From assembly GCA_964017235.1 (NCBI GenBank), contig OZ024929.1:20023464-20087463 (forward strand): a DNA stretch of 64,000 bases. The letters run 5' to 3'. The translations under genes were made by a program, and so were the position numbers. Shown one piece after another: positions 46,101 through 55,919 of the stretch. The stretch's first letter is position 1. Every line of letters begins with the position of its first letter. The notes below the pieces were generated by a model, which saw only the letters and a list, made by a program, of their open reading frames with translations, was not told the origin of the DNA and did not search any database. This DNA comes from Sabellastarte sp. h YS-2021. Lineage: Eukaryota > Annelida > Polychaeta > Sabellida > Sabellidae.

Positions 46101-48203
46101 GTGTCAGCTGACACCAGGGGCCTGAGTTTCCAAACTCAGCCTTCCCCTCAAGATTATAACCCATTTGCTGGTTTTCACAACTCAAGCAATGGTAAATTTA
46201 TCTGTTAATTAGACCAGGGGGTCACAGTTCTCATAAATGGCTATTAGTGTTTTCCACAGTGGGGTTGTGTGGGTTACTGACACCCATACAGAAGCAAGTC
46301 CACCTAGGTCGCCTCCACATGAGGCCAATACAGTGGCACTTGAACAACAGCTGAAGGGTACCAGACTCACTAGAAAAGGTGATCCCAGTTCACCCCACCC
46401 CATCTAAAATGGTGGTTTTAGGATGACAATGTGCTTCAAGGTCAACCATTACACCTACTTAAATATGCTCAACAAATCCATCAACAGATGCATCAAGAAG
46501 GGCGAGTGCTCACTTAGGGGAACACACTGCAAGGGGAACCAAGAAAAAGGCTCAAGCCCGACACATTCACGCTTCAACCATGTCCCGTCCGGGGATACAC
46601 TGCATCGAGACGCAATGTCGAGTTTCATTTGTCTTTAGGAAGAGTTGCATTATCTTTCAATAATATCAGGAGCAGGACATAAGCCTATCTTATTGATTGT
46701 ATGACCAATCTGTGATAACCAGGAACAAAACATTACTTTGTCATTTCAAAATGGGCTAGGTCATATGGATGTATATTCAGTTCAATGAATACACAGACTT
46801 TAAATTGTACAAATTCTGTACTCTCTGCTTAATGTTTTTCACATATTACTGCTTTCCTTACATTTCCACACATATATATATGGCCTGGTTGCTAACAACA
46901 ATATATAATCATATACACACTTGCCATCCAACACGATAAATGTCAATCTGCTTATTCACAGTGTGTTATATCAAATCAAGCATTGTAATTATTCCCTCTG
47001 AATATGACTTGTGAAAGTCTCTGCAGCAGACTAGAGTTGAATGTAACAATTCCCAATCATTATCCCAGTGAAATGAAATCACTAGTGAAATGCTATTGAT
47101 TAGAATATCCTGCTCGTTTTATTTATCACAGCCCACCTGTGACTCTCTCTAGTGTTCACAATTTATCAACAGTCTAGACCCATAATCTACTAATATATAT
47201 ACTGAACCTTTAGTGTATGTTTCCATGTATACAATTCATAGTAGCAATTTTATTTTCCTCCTTTCAAAAAGATTATAAAATAATTTCTGTTGCATCCAAA
47301 TGCACCTTTTGATTGTGATTATGAATGTAAAAGGGCATTTTTGGTTCATTCATTTGGTCAATATTTATTTTATTTGAGGGGGATTTGCTTATCTGTAAGC
47401 ACCAGAAACATGAAAATTTGATCAGAAATTATTTTGATTCTGATTATTTCTCAAAGTTACATCAGTCTCAAAGGCACAGCTAATTGTGAATTGTGGTTCC
47501 TTTATGTGCAGTGGCCATTTACTTTCATGGTTTGATTTCTATAATAGTTAACAACTGGTTTGTGCACATTGGGCCTTTAATCTATGTTTCCAGGCACATG
47601 ATTCAGGGTCATCGATCTGTGATCTGCAATTGATTACATATTTGTGTTTCCTTGTTCAACAAATATTGGTAAATGCATTGAAAATCATCTGGTCCCCGGT
47701 AATATGTTTTCTCCTGTATGCCTGTTCCCTTGACTGCCCTGTGGAGAAACAATATCGAACAAAAATTCAGGGGAGCTATATTAATCGATATTGCAATATA
47801 CGCAGGCTTCCTATCGTTTCAAAAGGGGACAAAAACATTGGACTGGCAGACATCTGATCAAACATCATAAATCACAAACACAGAGTACAGACACCACCAG
47901 TAAAATGAGTGTACCTGAAATATAATAACTAACATATGCTGGCTGACAATGTACAAACACCTATTATTTTGTAGTGTAAAACAGCTTTAAAAGCATCTGT
48001 CATTTGATGAAAATCTGCATAAATTCATATTAATGCAGGATATCTTTTTGTAAATGACTTTTTTTCAGAGTGTAATATACAAGTACAAACCATGGACTTA
48101 AGTAGTTTAATACTAAAAACTCTACTCCCGATCTAATATAGATATTTAGAGCACTTAATCTCCATCATGTGACACACTCTATAAGGTGCAACTAAACACA
48201 AAT
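46101..48203. other. Intron sequence, nothing recognised
   Basis: AT-rich sequence with scattered short TA runs near 46870. No exon or repeat recognised. Confidence 0.55.
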
Positions 48204-48204
48204 A

Positions 48205-48378
48205 AGTAGAACCTCTATTATCCGACCCTATATTATCCAAATTTTAAGTTATCCAACGTAAAACTCACTCTCCCATGTCCATTTAAGTTGTTATTTTAGC
48301 CCTTCTATTATTTGACCCTTCTATTATCCAACCTAATTGTTACTCTCCCAAGAGGGTTGGATAATAGAGGTTCTACTG
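48205..48378. mobile_element. pogo/Tigger-like MITE (about 174 bp)
   Basis: Terminal inverted repeats AGTAGAACCTCTATTATCC (left, first C lost) and CAGTAGAACCTCTATTATCC (right, read as complement). TA precedes the left end. The sequence consists mostly of further TATTATCC/TATTATTTGACC words. Confidence 0.7.
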
Positions 48379-48410
48379 TCTATTGAAAACAAGTTGTTTC
48401 ACTAATATAG

Positions 48411-48585
48411 ATCATACCATAGAGGTTCAAACCCTGGACCTTATGTGGGGAAGTTGGTGGTTGCTTGCCAATGGTCAGCAGTTTAGAGTACATTACCTTG
48501 ACCAACTGTATGTACTGGTTGCCTCTGCTCACAAAATTACCCTTCATGATATGACCTGTACAGTGTTGAAAATCATGTAAAAATC
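48411..48585 (+). mobile_element. tRNA-derived SINE, diverged plus copy
   Basis: Starts in the box B region (GGTTCAAACCCTGG) and continues collinearly with the reverse complement of 11687-11919: TGGTGGTTGCTTGCC, TGTACTGGTT.C.TCTGC, TTCATGATATGACCTGTAC. Box A and the 5' head are missing. Confidence 0.65.
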
Positions 48586-48589
48586 CAAA

Positions 48590-50525
48590 TAATAGAAAAT
48601 GGAGGTGGCCAGTAGGGTTGAAAATTTTCGAATTTGAGAGGCTGTGATGAATATTTACTGAAAAACCTTAGAACTAAAAGATCAAAAAGTAACATATATC
48701 TCTCAACTATATATGCATGCTTGTGTAATAGAAAAACCTTCCTGAATGACATTTTCAGGAAAAAATATATCACGAATGAAGATAACAATATTATACGAGT
48801 GCATAGTACGAATATTAAAACAGTTGATCTTCCTGAGTGATATATTTTTCTATATGTGTCTAATGAGGGATGTTTTCCTGTTATTATCCACATTTTATAT
48901 GTTTTATTAGTTAAATAAATCCATAGATTTAAAGAGAGAATGTTAAAAAGACTGTCATATATACACCAATAAATGAAAAAAAAAACTCAATCTTTAACCT
49001 GTGATTTCTCAGCTATTGCTGTGTGGATTTTTATGCAACAAAAATGTGCAAAGCGCTGTGAAAATACTTTTCTAATGATACATAATACCTATTTGTAGGT
49101 TACATAGTTTCCAAGATATTATTGAAAACCTGGCACTTCTTTATGCTAATTTTCCATGGTAAGGAGACAATACAGAAAAATATATCCCACTCTGAATATC
49201 CCCCTATATAGGTCATATATAGTTCATGGTGGATAATAAAATTAATCTATTTTCCACAGTGTTAGTGTTTTGATTGTTCTTTGATTTATATAACATAGAC
49301 AAAATTTATATGTATTCATTAAAATTTTTTTTTAAAAACTCCTGACTTTTAAGGTATTTGCTTTTATCTCTTATTTTGTGGCATATATTTGACTTCATTA
49401 ATCTCTGTCCACTGAATAACTTCACATGATCAAAGTTAACTGGCCTCTAACAATACAAAGTCCCTGCGGAAGGCAAAGAGAGAACAGTTGCCCACTATGA
49501 ATTCTTCATTTCTTATCAGTTTCTTATGACTGCAACTTGTTCCTAGATTTTTAAGTACTTTTCAGTTATTATATCTTTATGTATAACTCTTTTCAATAGT
49601 AATCTCAATTTAATGGAAGTACATGTTAACTATTAGGCAACCTTTCCACTGAATTATCATACACCTGTTATCTAGAAAATGGAAATCCATTGCACGTATT
49701 ATTACTATCTACAAAGATTCTTAAAACTCAGGTCAAAACTCATTCATAAACTCATTTTTATGATTTTTTATGCTCAAACTCAAAGTTTTTACAATATAGA
49801 GAATTTTTAAACTCATCTTAAAACAATACATAAACATATACTCAAACTTAAAGTGAACAGTTGACTACCTTCTTTCCTTTTCCTTTAGTTCTCCATGTGT
49901 GTATATTTACAAATAGCAGCTCTGAAAACAGAGGACTTTGTGACCAGAAATTAAAATCAGTACAGACTGTGCCAATTTCAATATAATCTCAGGTGAGAAC
50001 TGAGAATATGTGTCTGAGTTTAAGTATGAGTTTAAGAATCTTTGGAAATATGGGCCATGGTTAAGCAGGACAATGGTCCCATAGCACTTGGCAAAAAAGC
50101 ATAACATTATACCCAATTGTTATAACAAATATATTCAAGTCTGCTAATACTTGTTCAGCACTGAAAACTTACTTCTATATTCAGATAAGAGAAAAACATT
50201 AATAACTGCAGAACAAAAATATTCTTGCAAGATTTCGCTGCCAAAAGAACACTTTTGTCCCTCATAATAGAAGCTGTCTAGCTATTTGTTTTATTTTTAT
50301 TTCATTCAGCACATTCTATAAATAACAAAAGGACAAAGAATGTCAAATATATATCAAACTCACTTTCAAAGTTACTTTTAAATTTAAATTCAAAGTCACA
50401 TAGCATTAGTAATGATAATATAACCCATGCATGTTTAAGGATTAGCTATAGCAAACTGAACAAAGATTTAATTCAGGGCCTGCAAGTATTAGATAATGAA
50501 GTTAATGTGCTTGCGAGTCCCCCTT
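48590..50525. other. Intron sequence, nothing recognised
   Basis: AT-rich sequence. No exon or repeat recognised. Confidence 0.55.
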
Positions 50526-50663
50526 AAGACAACACAAATCATCTCTTTTTGCAATGCCCTATGTTTGACAATATCAGTAATACTTTGCAAAAATCATTGA
50601 TGTCAGTGGGAAATATCAGAATCTCTCCTGAAATCCTACTTTATGACAGTAACCTTTTAAACT
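50526..50663 (+). pseudogene. Fossil of a LINE ORF2 C-terminus
   Basis: One frame reads DNTNHLFLQCPMFDNISNTL and continues about 25 residues (...SPEILLYDS). The T.HLFLQCP..... pattern is the second half of the C-terminal zinc finger of CR1/L2-type LINE proteins. A stop lies immediately upstream and the first CX2C pair is not visible, so this is a short decayed fragment. Confidence 0.5.
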
Positions 50664-50788
50664 AAGAAAAAAAATCTAGTTATCTTTGATGCAGTCCATA
50701 TGTTATCTCCTAATCAAATGGTTTTCATCAACTTAATACCTGTGATTGTGTGTCCATCCAACTCAATTTCACTTCATATAATTTGTAT

Positions 50789-51226
50789 ATACCATATTTA
50801 TCTGTATACATGCCCTCCCCTATTAATCTGCTCCTGTCTACCTTTGCAAAGGTCATAGTTTGGGGTTTTATATCCCTCGCAACAGCCAACAAGTTTGCAA
50901 TTCCAGGATTCCGAAAAAAGTATGTTTTAGTACTTCCCCAATCAACTACCCCTTACGAGAAATAAAAAAAAAAAAAAAAATAAAACATGGCAGTTTTGGT
51001 CATAGACACATTAAAATCTATACACTACGAGATAAATGTGTATGATTTCTTCAGTTTAAGGTTTGTTTCCCTGACGTTAGATGTGCATGCAAACAAGATC
51101 AAGGCTTTAATGGTCCATTGCCACCCATTGCCACTGGACTCGAGAGTTGATTTTTTTTTATCTGTAATAGTTGCTCCCCTTTTCAAAAATGCATCCCCCC
51201 GGGACTTTTATATACGGATAAGCAGG
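50789..51226. mobile_element. MITE-like repeat, copy 2
   Basis: Left terminus CCATATTTATCTGTATACA, right terminus ...GGGACTTTTATATACGGATAAG (inverted). Aligns with 3241-3713 over most of its length (AGTACTTCCCCAA, CATTGCCACTGGACTCGA, AAAAATGCATCCCCCC). An A-run at about 50968-50984 is private to this copy. Confidence 0.6.
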
Positions 51227-51430
51227 AATATCATCCTGCAAAAGGACTTGATACAATTTGTGTTTGAATGATTGTTATTGTGGTTGCTAATAAATTATGT
51301 TTACAAATTCTGTTTGGGTTTATCCACACATTTAAACGCTATCAATGATCAAGATGTCCAAAGTAAACAAGGGATGTAGATTCACGTTTCCTGAGTAAAC
51401 AGGGACAACAACAAAGACTTCCAGAATAGA

Positions 51431-51771
51431 CAGTTACAGTGGTTAAGGTTTTCACAGTAAACAGTTACAGTGGTTAAGGTTTTCATAGTAAACAGTTACA
51501 GTGGTTAAGGTTTTCATAGTAAACAGTTACAGTGGTTAAGGTTTTCATAGTAAACAGTTACAGTGATTAAGGTTTTCATAGTAAACAGTTACAGTGATTA
51601 AGGTTTTCACAGTAAACAGTTCCAGTGGTTAAGGTTTTCACAGTAAATAGTTCCAGTGGTTAAGGTTTTCACAGTAAACAGTTCCAGTGGTTAAGGTTCC
51701 CACAGTAAACAGTTACAGTGGTTAAGGTTCCCACAGTAAACAGCAATGGAAATTAAGGTTTCCAGAATAAA
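51431..51771. repeat. 31-bp minisatellite, about 10-11 units
   Basis: CAGTTACAGTGGTTAAGGTT recurs every 31 bp from 51431, followed by TTCAYAGTAAA. Later units carry TTCCAGTGG and then TTCCCACAG variants, so the array is ordered by variant. A decayed unit flanks each side. Confidence 0.92.
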
Positions 51772-51779
51772 CATGGACC

Positions 51780-52617
51780 ATGATCTGAGGCTCTCATGTA
51801 TACATGTGAACTTTTTCTACAAATGAAACTGCTTGTATAACTGTCAATATATTAACTAATTTTTATAACTCACAAAGTTTTAAATCTACAGTTTTACAGT
51901 GTCATTGTGTTGTTTTGTGGAAAATCTATCTTTATTCTAAAGTGTCTGAAACAACCAACAGATAATGCTTGGACTAAGTGAACAGTCATATGTCCGTTAG
52001 CCTTTGTTATTTGTGAAAACACAAATATTTAAGCCGTTTCTGTAGATTTTTTTTTTTTTAATTAATTCATTTCAATAATGAACATTAAGTGATTTTTTGG
52101 CATGGAAACCATAACGTACATTTATTTTATCATATGTTTTGATTACAGTTTAAGTAGCTTGATTACTGATGCACTGACAACACTAGAACTAGACATTTCA
52201 TCTTAACTGTACTTCAGATGTAAAGTCATGTTCATAATGAGACTGGGACTGACGGTCCAAAGCCCATGGTTTGTACACTGCCAGGCTCTGCTTGTTAACT
52301 TTGTTTTGTTAGTCATTGTATCATAAATCACTTTCTGGGGTAGTAAACTTCACTCTAGCAACAATTGATTTCTTGTAAATCTGATTGTGTATGTAACCAT
52401 AACATGGGTTTATTACAATAAAGTTCTTTTAAACAAATATAATGACAGACAAAATAACCTTGATTTTTTGCGGTAATTACTATAAAGTAGAGTTTCTTTA
52501 AAATAATCCATTATGTAGAATTTTCAATGAGAAACCACAATGCACTGTCAGAGACACTTAATTGAGTGCACAACATATCAATTCCACTGCTACTATTATC
52601 TATTGAAATCAGTTGAA
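51780..52617. other. Intron sequence, nothing recognised
   Basis: AT-rich; no exon or repeat recognised. Confidence 0.55.
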
Positions 52618-52842
52618 GAGTAAGAAATCTAAAATTCGCCACATATCTGAAATTCGCCACATGTGAAAATACTAATAAAATAAATGAATTGTGGGGAGAT
52701 TTGTTGACTGTATAGTAAATTAAGACTTTTTGAACTGAAAAATACCAATTTTTGGACAAAAACATCATTTTCTTCATAAAATTAACTGAGGTTTTAGAGG
52801 TGGCGAATTTTAGATTCCTGGCGAATTTTAGATTTCTTACTC
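52618..52842. mobile_element. TA-flanked MITE, copy 1, next to a splice donor
   Basis: Inverted ends GAGTAAGAAATCTAAAATTC / GAATTTTAGATTTCTTACTC. TA follows the right end and a mutated GA precedes the left. It is the inverted counterpart of 59836-60042 (shared AAAAATACCAATTTTTGGAC). A TA target suggests a Tc1/mariner-like source. Its edge is 22 bp from the exon at 52865-52930. Confidence 0.8.
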
Positions 52843-52864
52843 TAACACTGTCAGTCCTGCTTAC

Positions 52865-52930
52865 CTTCTCATTCACAGTACTACCGAGTTCCTTTGTTTT
52901 CTGCGCTGTCTGTGCTGCAAGTTGAGTGGC
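52865..52930 (-). CDS. ARFGAP1: ARFGAP1 internal exon (between the ALPS segments)
   Basis: A 66-nt exon of 22 codons, phase 0 at both ends. The acceptor gtttcag ends at 52931 and the donor gtaagc begins at 52864. It encodes ATQLAAQTAQKTKELG followed by STVNEK, corresponding to the vertebrate ArfGAP1 stretch ATKFGSQASQKASELGHSLN. In the family this is a Lys/Ala/Gln-rich segment separating the two curvature-sensing helices. It joins in frame to the exon at 54348-54404 upstream and, across the 52-kb intron, to 299-358. A MITE ends 22 bp past its donor side. Confidence 0.92.
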
Positions 52931-53428
52931 CTGAAACAAAGCAAGCTGTCTGTAAATACAGGCAGATTCAGAATATAGATGTTCTGTGTAAGTGAAAAGG
53001 TACAACATAATTTAATATCAAAATTCTATTGATAATTTCAACCTCTTTCAAATTCGAGATCACAAAACCATATAAATGTCCTTGGTGAGGTGACAAATTT
53101 CATCATAAACTTGACCATATTTAAAAAACCAGCGAATTCCATTTCTTTGAGGATTTTTGACCATGTAGGTCTATTCAGCACCATTGAAAATTTTTATGTA
53201 AAAAAAATTCGACATAGGAAAGACCACCTTGATTTATAACTTGGGAGGTTGCTCTGATTAGTCCTGTTAAAAATGAGCAGAAAACTGGAAACTAATTTGT
53301 TCCACATGAAAAAATATATTGTACAATTAAAAAATGGGACTTAAGACCTGTTCCAACTCATGAAAATAATTTGTAAAAACAAACCTTGATAAATCCTGTG
53401 TATGACTGGTATATTTTTAAGTACGACC

Positions 53429-53640
53429 TCTAGCGAGGCTCACACTTCTAGAGATAACTTTTTTTTTTTTTGTCTCTGGACTTTCATGAATTGTGGCAGA
53501 GAATGATGAGTACCTGTCTGTTCACTCAAGTTAAGCAGCAATGGGCTATGTTTGTACTGTGATGGGTGACCGCTTCAGTGTACTCTTGATGGCTTTGTGG
53601 CCCACGCTAGCAGATCAAAACACGTTTTGGCCTTGTTATG
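53429..53640 (+). mobile_element. 5S rRNA-derived SINE (SINE3-like), plus copy
   Basis: At about 53523-53573 it reads CACTCAAGTTAAGCAGC ... TTTGTACTGTGATGGGTGAC, closely matching the 5S rRNA internal promoter region (CACTGAAGTTAAGCAGC ... TAGTACTTGGATGGGTGACC). The flanks match the minus copy at 2776-3006. The 5' part of 5S is absent, so it is not a functional 5S gene. Confidence 0.7.
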
Positions 53641-54347
53641 GTACAAGATCGCTCAGCTATATTTTTACATTAGAGGGTACAATATAAGACGCAACTAAGG
53701 CGGTGGTAGGTTAAACATTTACCCCCCAAAAAGTCCAAATTCTTTGAGAAACAGAATACAAAATGGGTTCAAAGCAGGTAGCTAAAAATATTAAATACAG
53801 TGTAAATGAATAAAATACTTTGATAAACCTCAGTATTCAGTCAGATTTCTCTACCTGGTTCTAGTTTTTCATGTGATTTTTTTTCATATTTAAACATATA
53901 TTTAACACTAATTGTCACAACATTTTGTTTACCTAATCCTCAATGTTTGCTTCTGTGGCACATTCAGTAGGTTACAACTAAAACATGGTTACCCAAATTT
54001 GAATAAGTTCTTTCCAGACGGTGTTATTTTTCTGACAAAGTCACAATCTTAGTTGTAACAGCATAAAGAATAGTCGTGGCACCATTAAGACACATGATAG
54101 CACTGTAAAGATAAGTGGTTACTGCCTTACAACTTGAAAAGACCAGTCATGACTATTCAGAACTGAAAAGCTCACTCACAAAGGTTTCTCAACATGTTTG
54201 AAACATGGGATGAGTGTCTGTGATTGCTATGATTATGCTTGTAATCTTGACAACTGTACAGACAAGTTGCATGACCAACAGGATAATGCTTCAGACTACA
54301 TAACTGCGGTGGTTAGGAGGCAAACTCAGGATATAACCATTACTAAC

Positions 54348-54404
54348 CTTTTCTGATGCGGTTGTTGCAAACTTTGATGCGCCTGATGCAAAACTGGACC
54401 AGCC
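54348..54404 (-). CDS. ARFGAP1: ARFGAP1 internal exon, core of first ALPS motif
   Basis: A 57-nt exon of 19 codons, phase 0 at both ends. The acceptor tttag ends at 54405 and the donor gttagt begins at 54347. It encodes GWSSFASGASKFATTASEK, nearly the same as vertebrate ArfGAP1 GWSSFTTGASKFASAAKEG. This is the heart of ALPS1, the helix that inserts into highly curved COPI-vesicle membranes through bulky residues (W, F, F) on a Ser/Thr/Gly-rich face with few charges. It is the most diagnostic exon for naming the gene. Confidence 0.96.
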
Positions 54405-55441
54405 CTAAACAAGAAGGCAGAAAAAGTATATGCTAACATGTGTTGGAAATCCCCAAACTTAAATTGCTCATTTTTGTCATTTAAATTCTATTAGTTTATA
54501 TTCTGTAAAACAATTAAGTTTATTAATTTCTAAATATCTCACAAAGATGTGTTCTATATTAAATGAAATAATGGCTCCTGCGTTATCACAGTTAAGTTTC
54601 ACCAATGGCGTGACAACTGTGTGAAATACAAGATTTCATTTTTACAGAGTGAAAATAGATTAATAGTAAAATCAGATTTTCAGATAAGAGGCTTATATAG
54701 ATTAGCAAAGAGTTTTGAGAACAGAAGTTCCAGTGACTTTGTAGAGTCCACAGTTCTCTGTATCTGTTATTGCTATCACAGGGTACACCTGTACTAAAAC
54801 ATGAGCCAAGTGTACTGACAAACCGAGTGGAAAGTAGTAAATCTGATACTCGTAAAAGTATTAAAATGTTTGCTAATATTCACAGATAAAATCCAATATA
54901 TAATCTGACTTTCTACCAAATATTTTTTTTGCCATAATTTTCAAAATATTCTGTTTTATTTTGATAAATTTGTTTACACTGTCACAGCATCAGTACTTAC
55001 TAGTCCTGTGGTTTCGATGTTTGGTATCTTTACAAGCCTACAAACTTCGATCTAGTTCCAACATCGAACCAACATTTTCAAAACCAGTAAAGAAAGAGAA
55101 AGCTACCACAAAATCTTGTCACTATGTTGAAAATATGAAAAAAATATGAAATTCATAGACATTTTGGGTAAACTAGAAATAGGACGCCCTGTTGATAGTA
55201 GGTGCGATATATGAATAGAAACAGGATAGCATAGAAGAACACACATTATCATGTGTAATGTCCACCCCATGAACCTTTTGCCAAAATTGTACAGTAGTCT
55301 TACAAGACCCTGTTTCATTTATGAAATATATCAATGATGGTTAAATATTTATTAGTGTAGATGTAAATTATTTCAGCTTCATGCTTTTTGCATTGGTTGG
55401 GTCGAAAATTTTGACGAAATCACTCTATCTTGCACGGTTAA

Positions 55442-55881
55442 CCCTTTCGCTACTGAAGGAACATTATTCCATGGGACTGTAGCCATACGACGTCATATCA
55501 CGTCAGAAATGCCAATGAAGTAAAATAATATCTTACTACCTTATACACTTTATTTACGGTATTTTTCGGTATATTTCATTAGGAATTGATGAAAGTCGAA
55601 TGGGAAAATTCGTGGGAATTCCCCAAATAAAAATAACCACGAGTAAACAATATGAAGCTATATACCTTAAATACGGCAATATCTACAGAAAGCAGTTAAA
55701 ATAGGTCAAATGGTGAATTTTTTTGTAAAATACAGCATAGCTTTCATATAAAATACTTAAAAAGTCAGTTTAATACTGATACACCAAAGAAAAAGTACAA
55801 CAGTACACTGAAGGGAAGACATGGTCCCTTCTAATACACATTGATGTCGACTGCTAGTCGACATACATGGTAGCGAAAGGG
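55442..55881. mobile_element. piggyBac-type MITE, copy 2 (440 bp), in a satellite unit
   Basis: Ends CCCTTTCGCTAC / GTAGCGAAAGGG, TTAA on both sides (55438-55441, 55882-55885). The target is the TTAA inside a T2b unit: neighbouring uninterrupted units read CGCACGGTTAAGGAGATAG, and this insertion splits that sequence exactly at TTAA. One of the two GTCGAC palindromes of copy 1 is missing. Confidence 0.92.
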
Positions 55882-55919
55882 TTAAGAGGATAGAAGCAAA
55901 TTTCTGTTTTTCTATTTTT

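Larger units (their letters stand above)
359..52864 (-). other. ARFGAP1: Giant ARFGAP1 intron (about 52.5 kb)
   Basis: The intron runs from the donor after the exon at 52865-52930 (gtaagc) to the acceptor before the exon at 299-358 (ttacag). It contains the LINEs, satellites and most MITEs listed here. I found no further convincing ARFGAP1 exon in it, but a very short exon could be missed by eye. Confidence 0.75.

Noticed and set aside
52511..53008. 165-codon minus-strand ORF as one gene
   Set aside because: It is a chance frame running through the genuine 66-nt ARFGAP1 exon, its introns and a MITE; only the exon part is coding.
53500..53600. Functional 5S rRNA gene
   Set aside because: Only the internal promoter region resembles 5S, with many mismatches; the 5' third is missing and a related copy has the same extra flanks, so it is a SINE.
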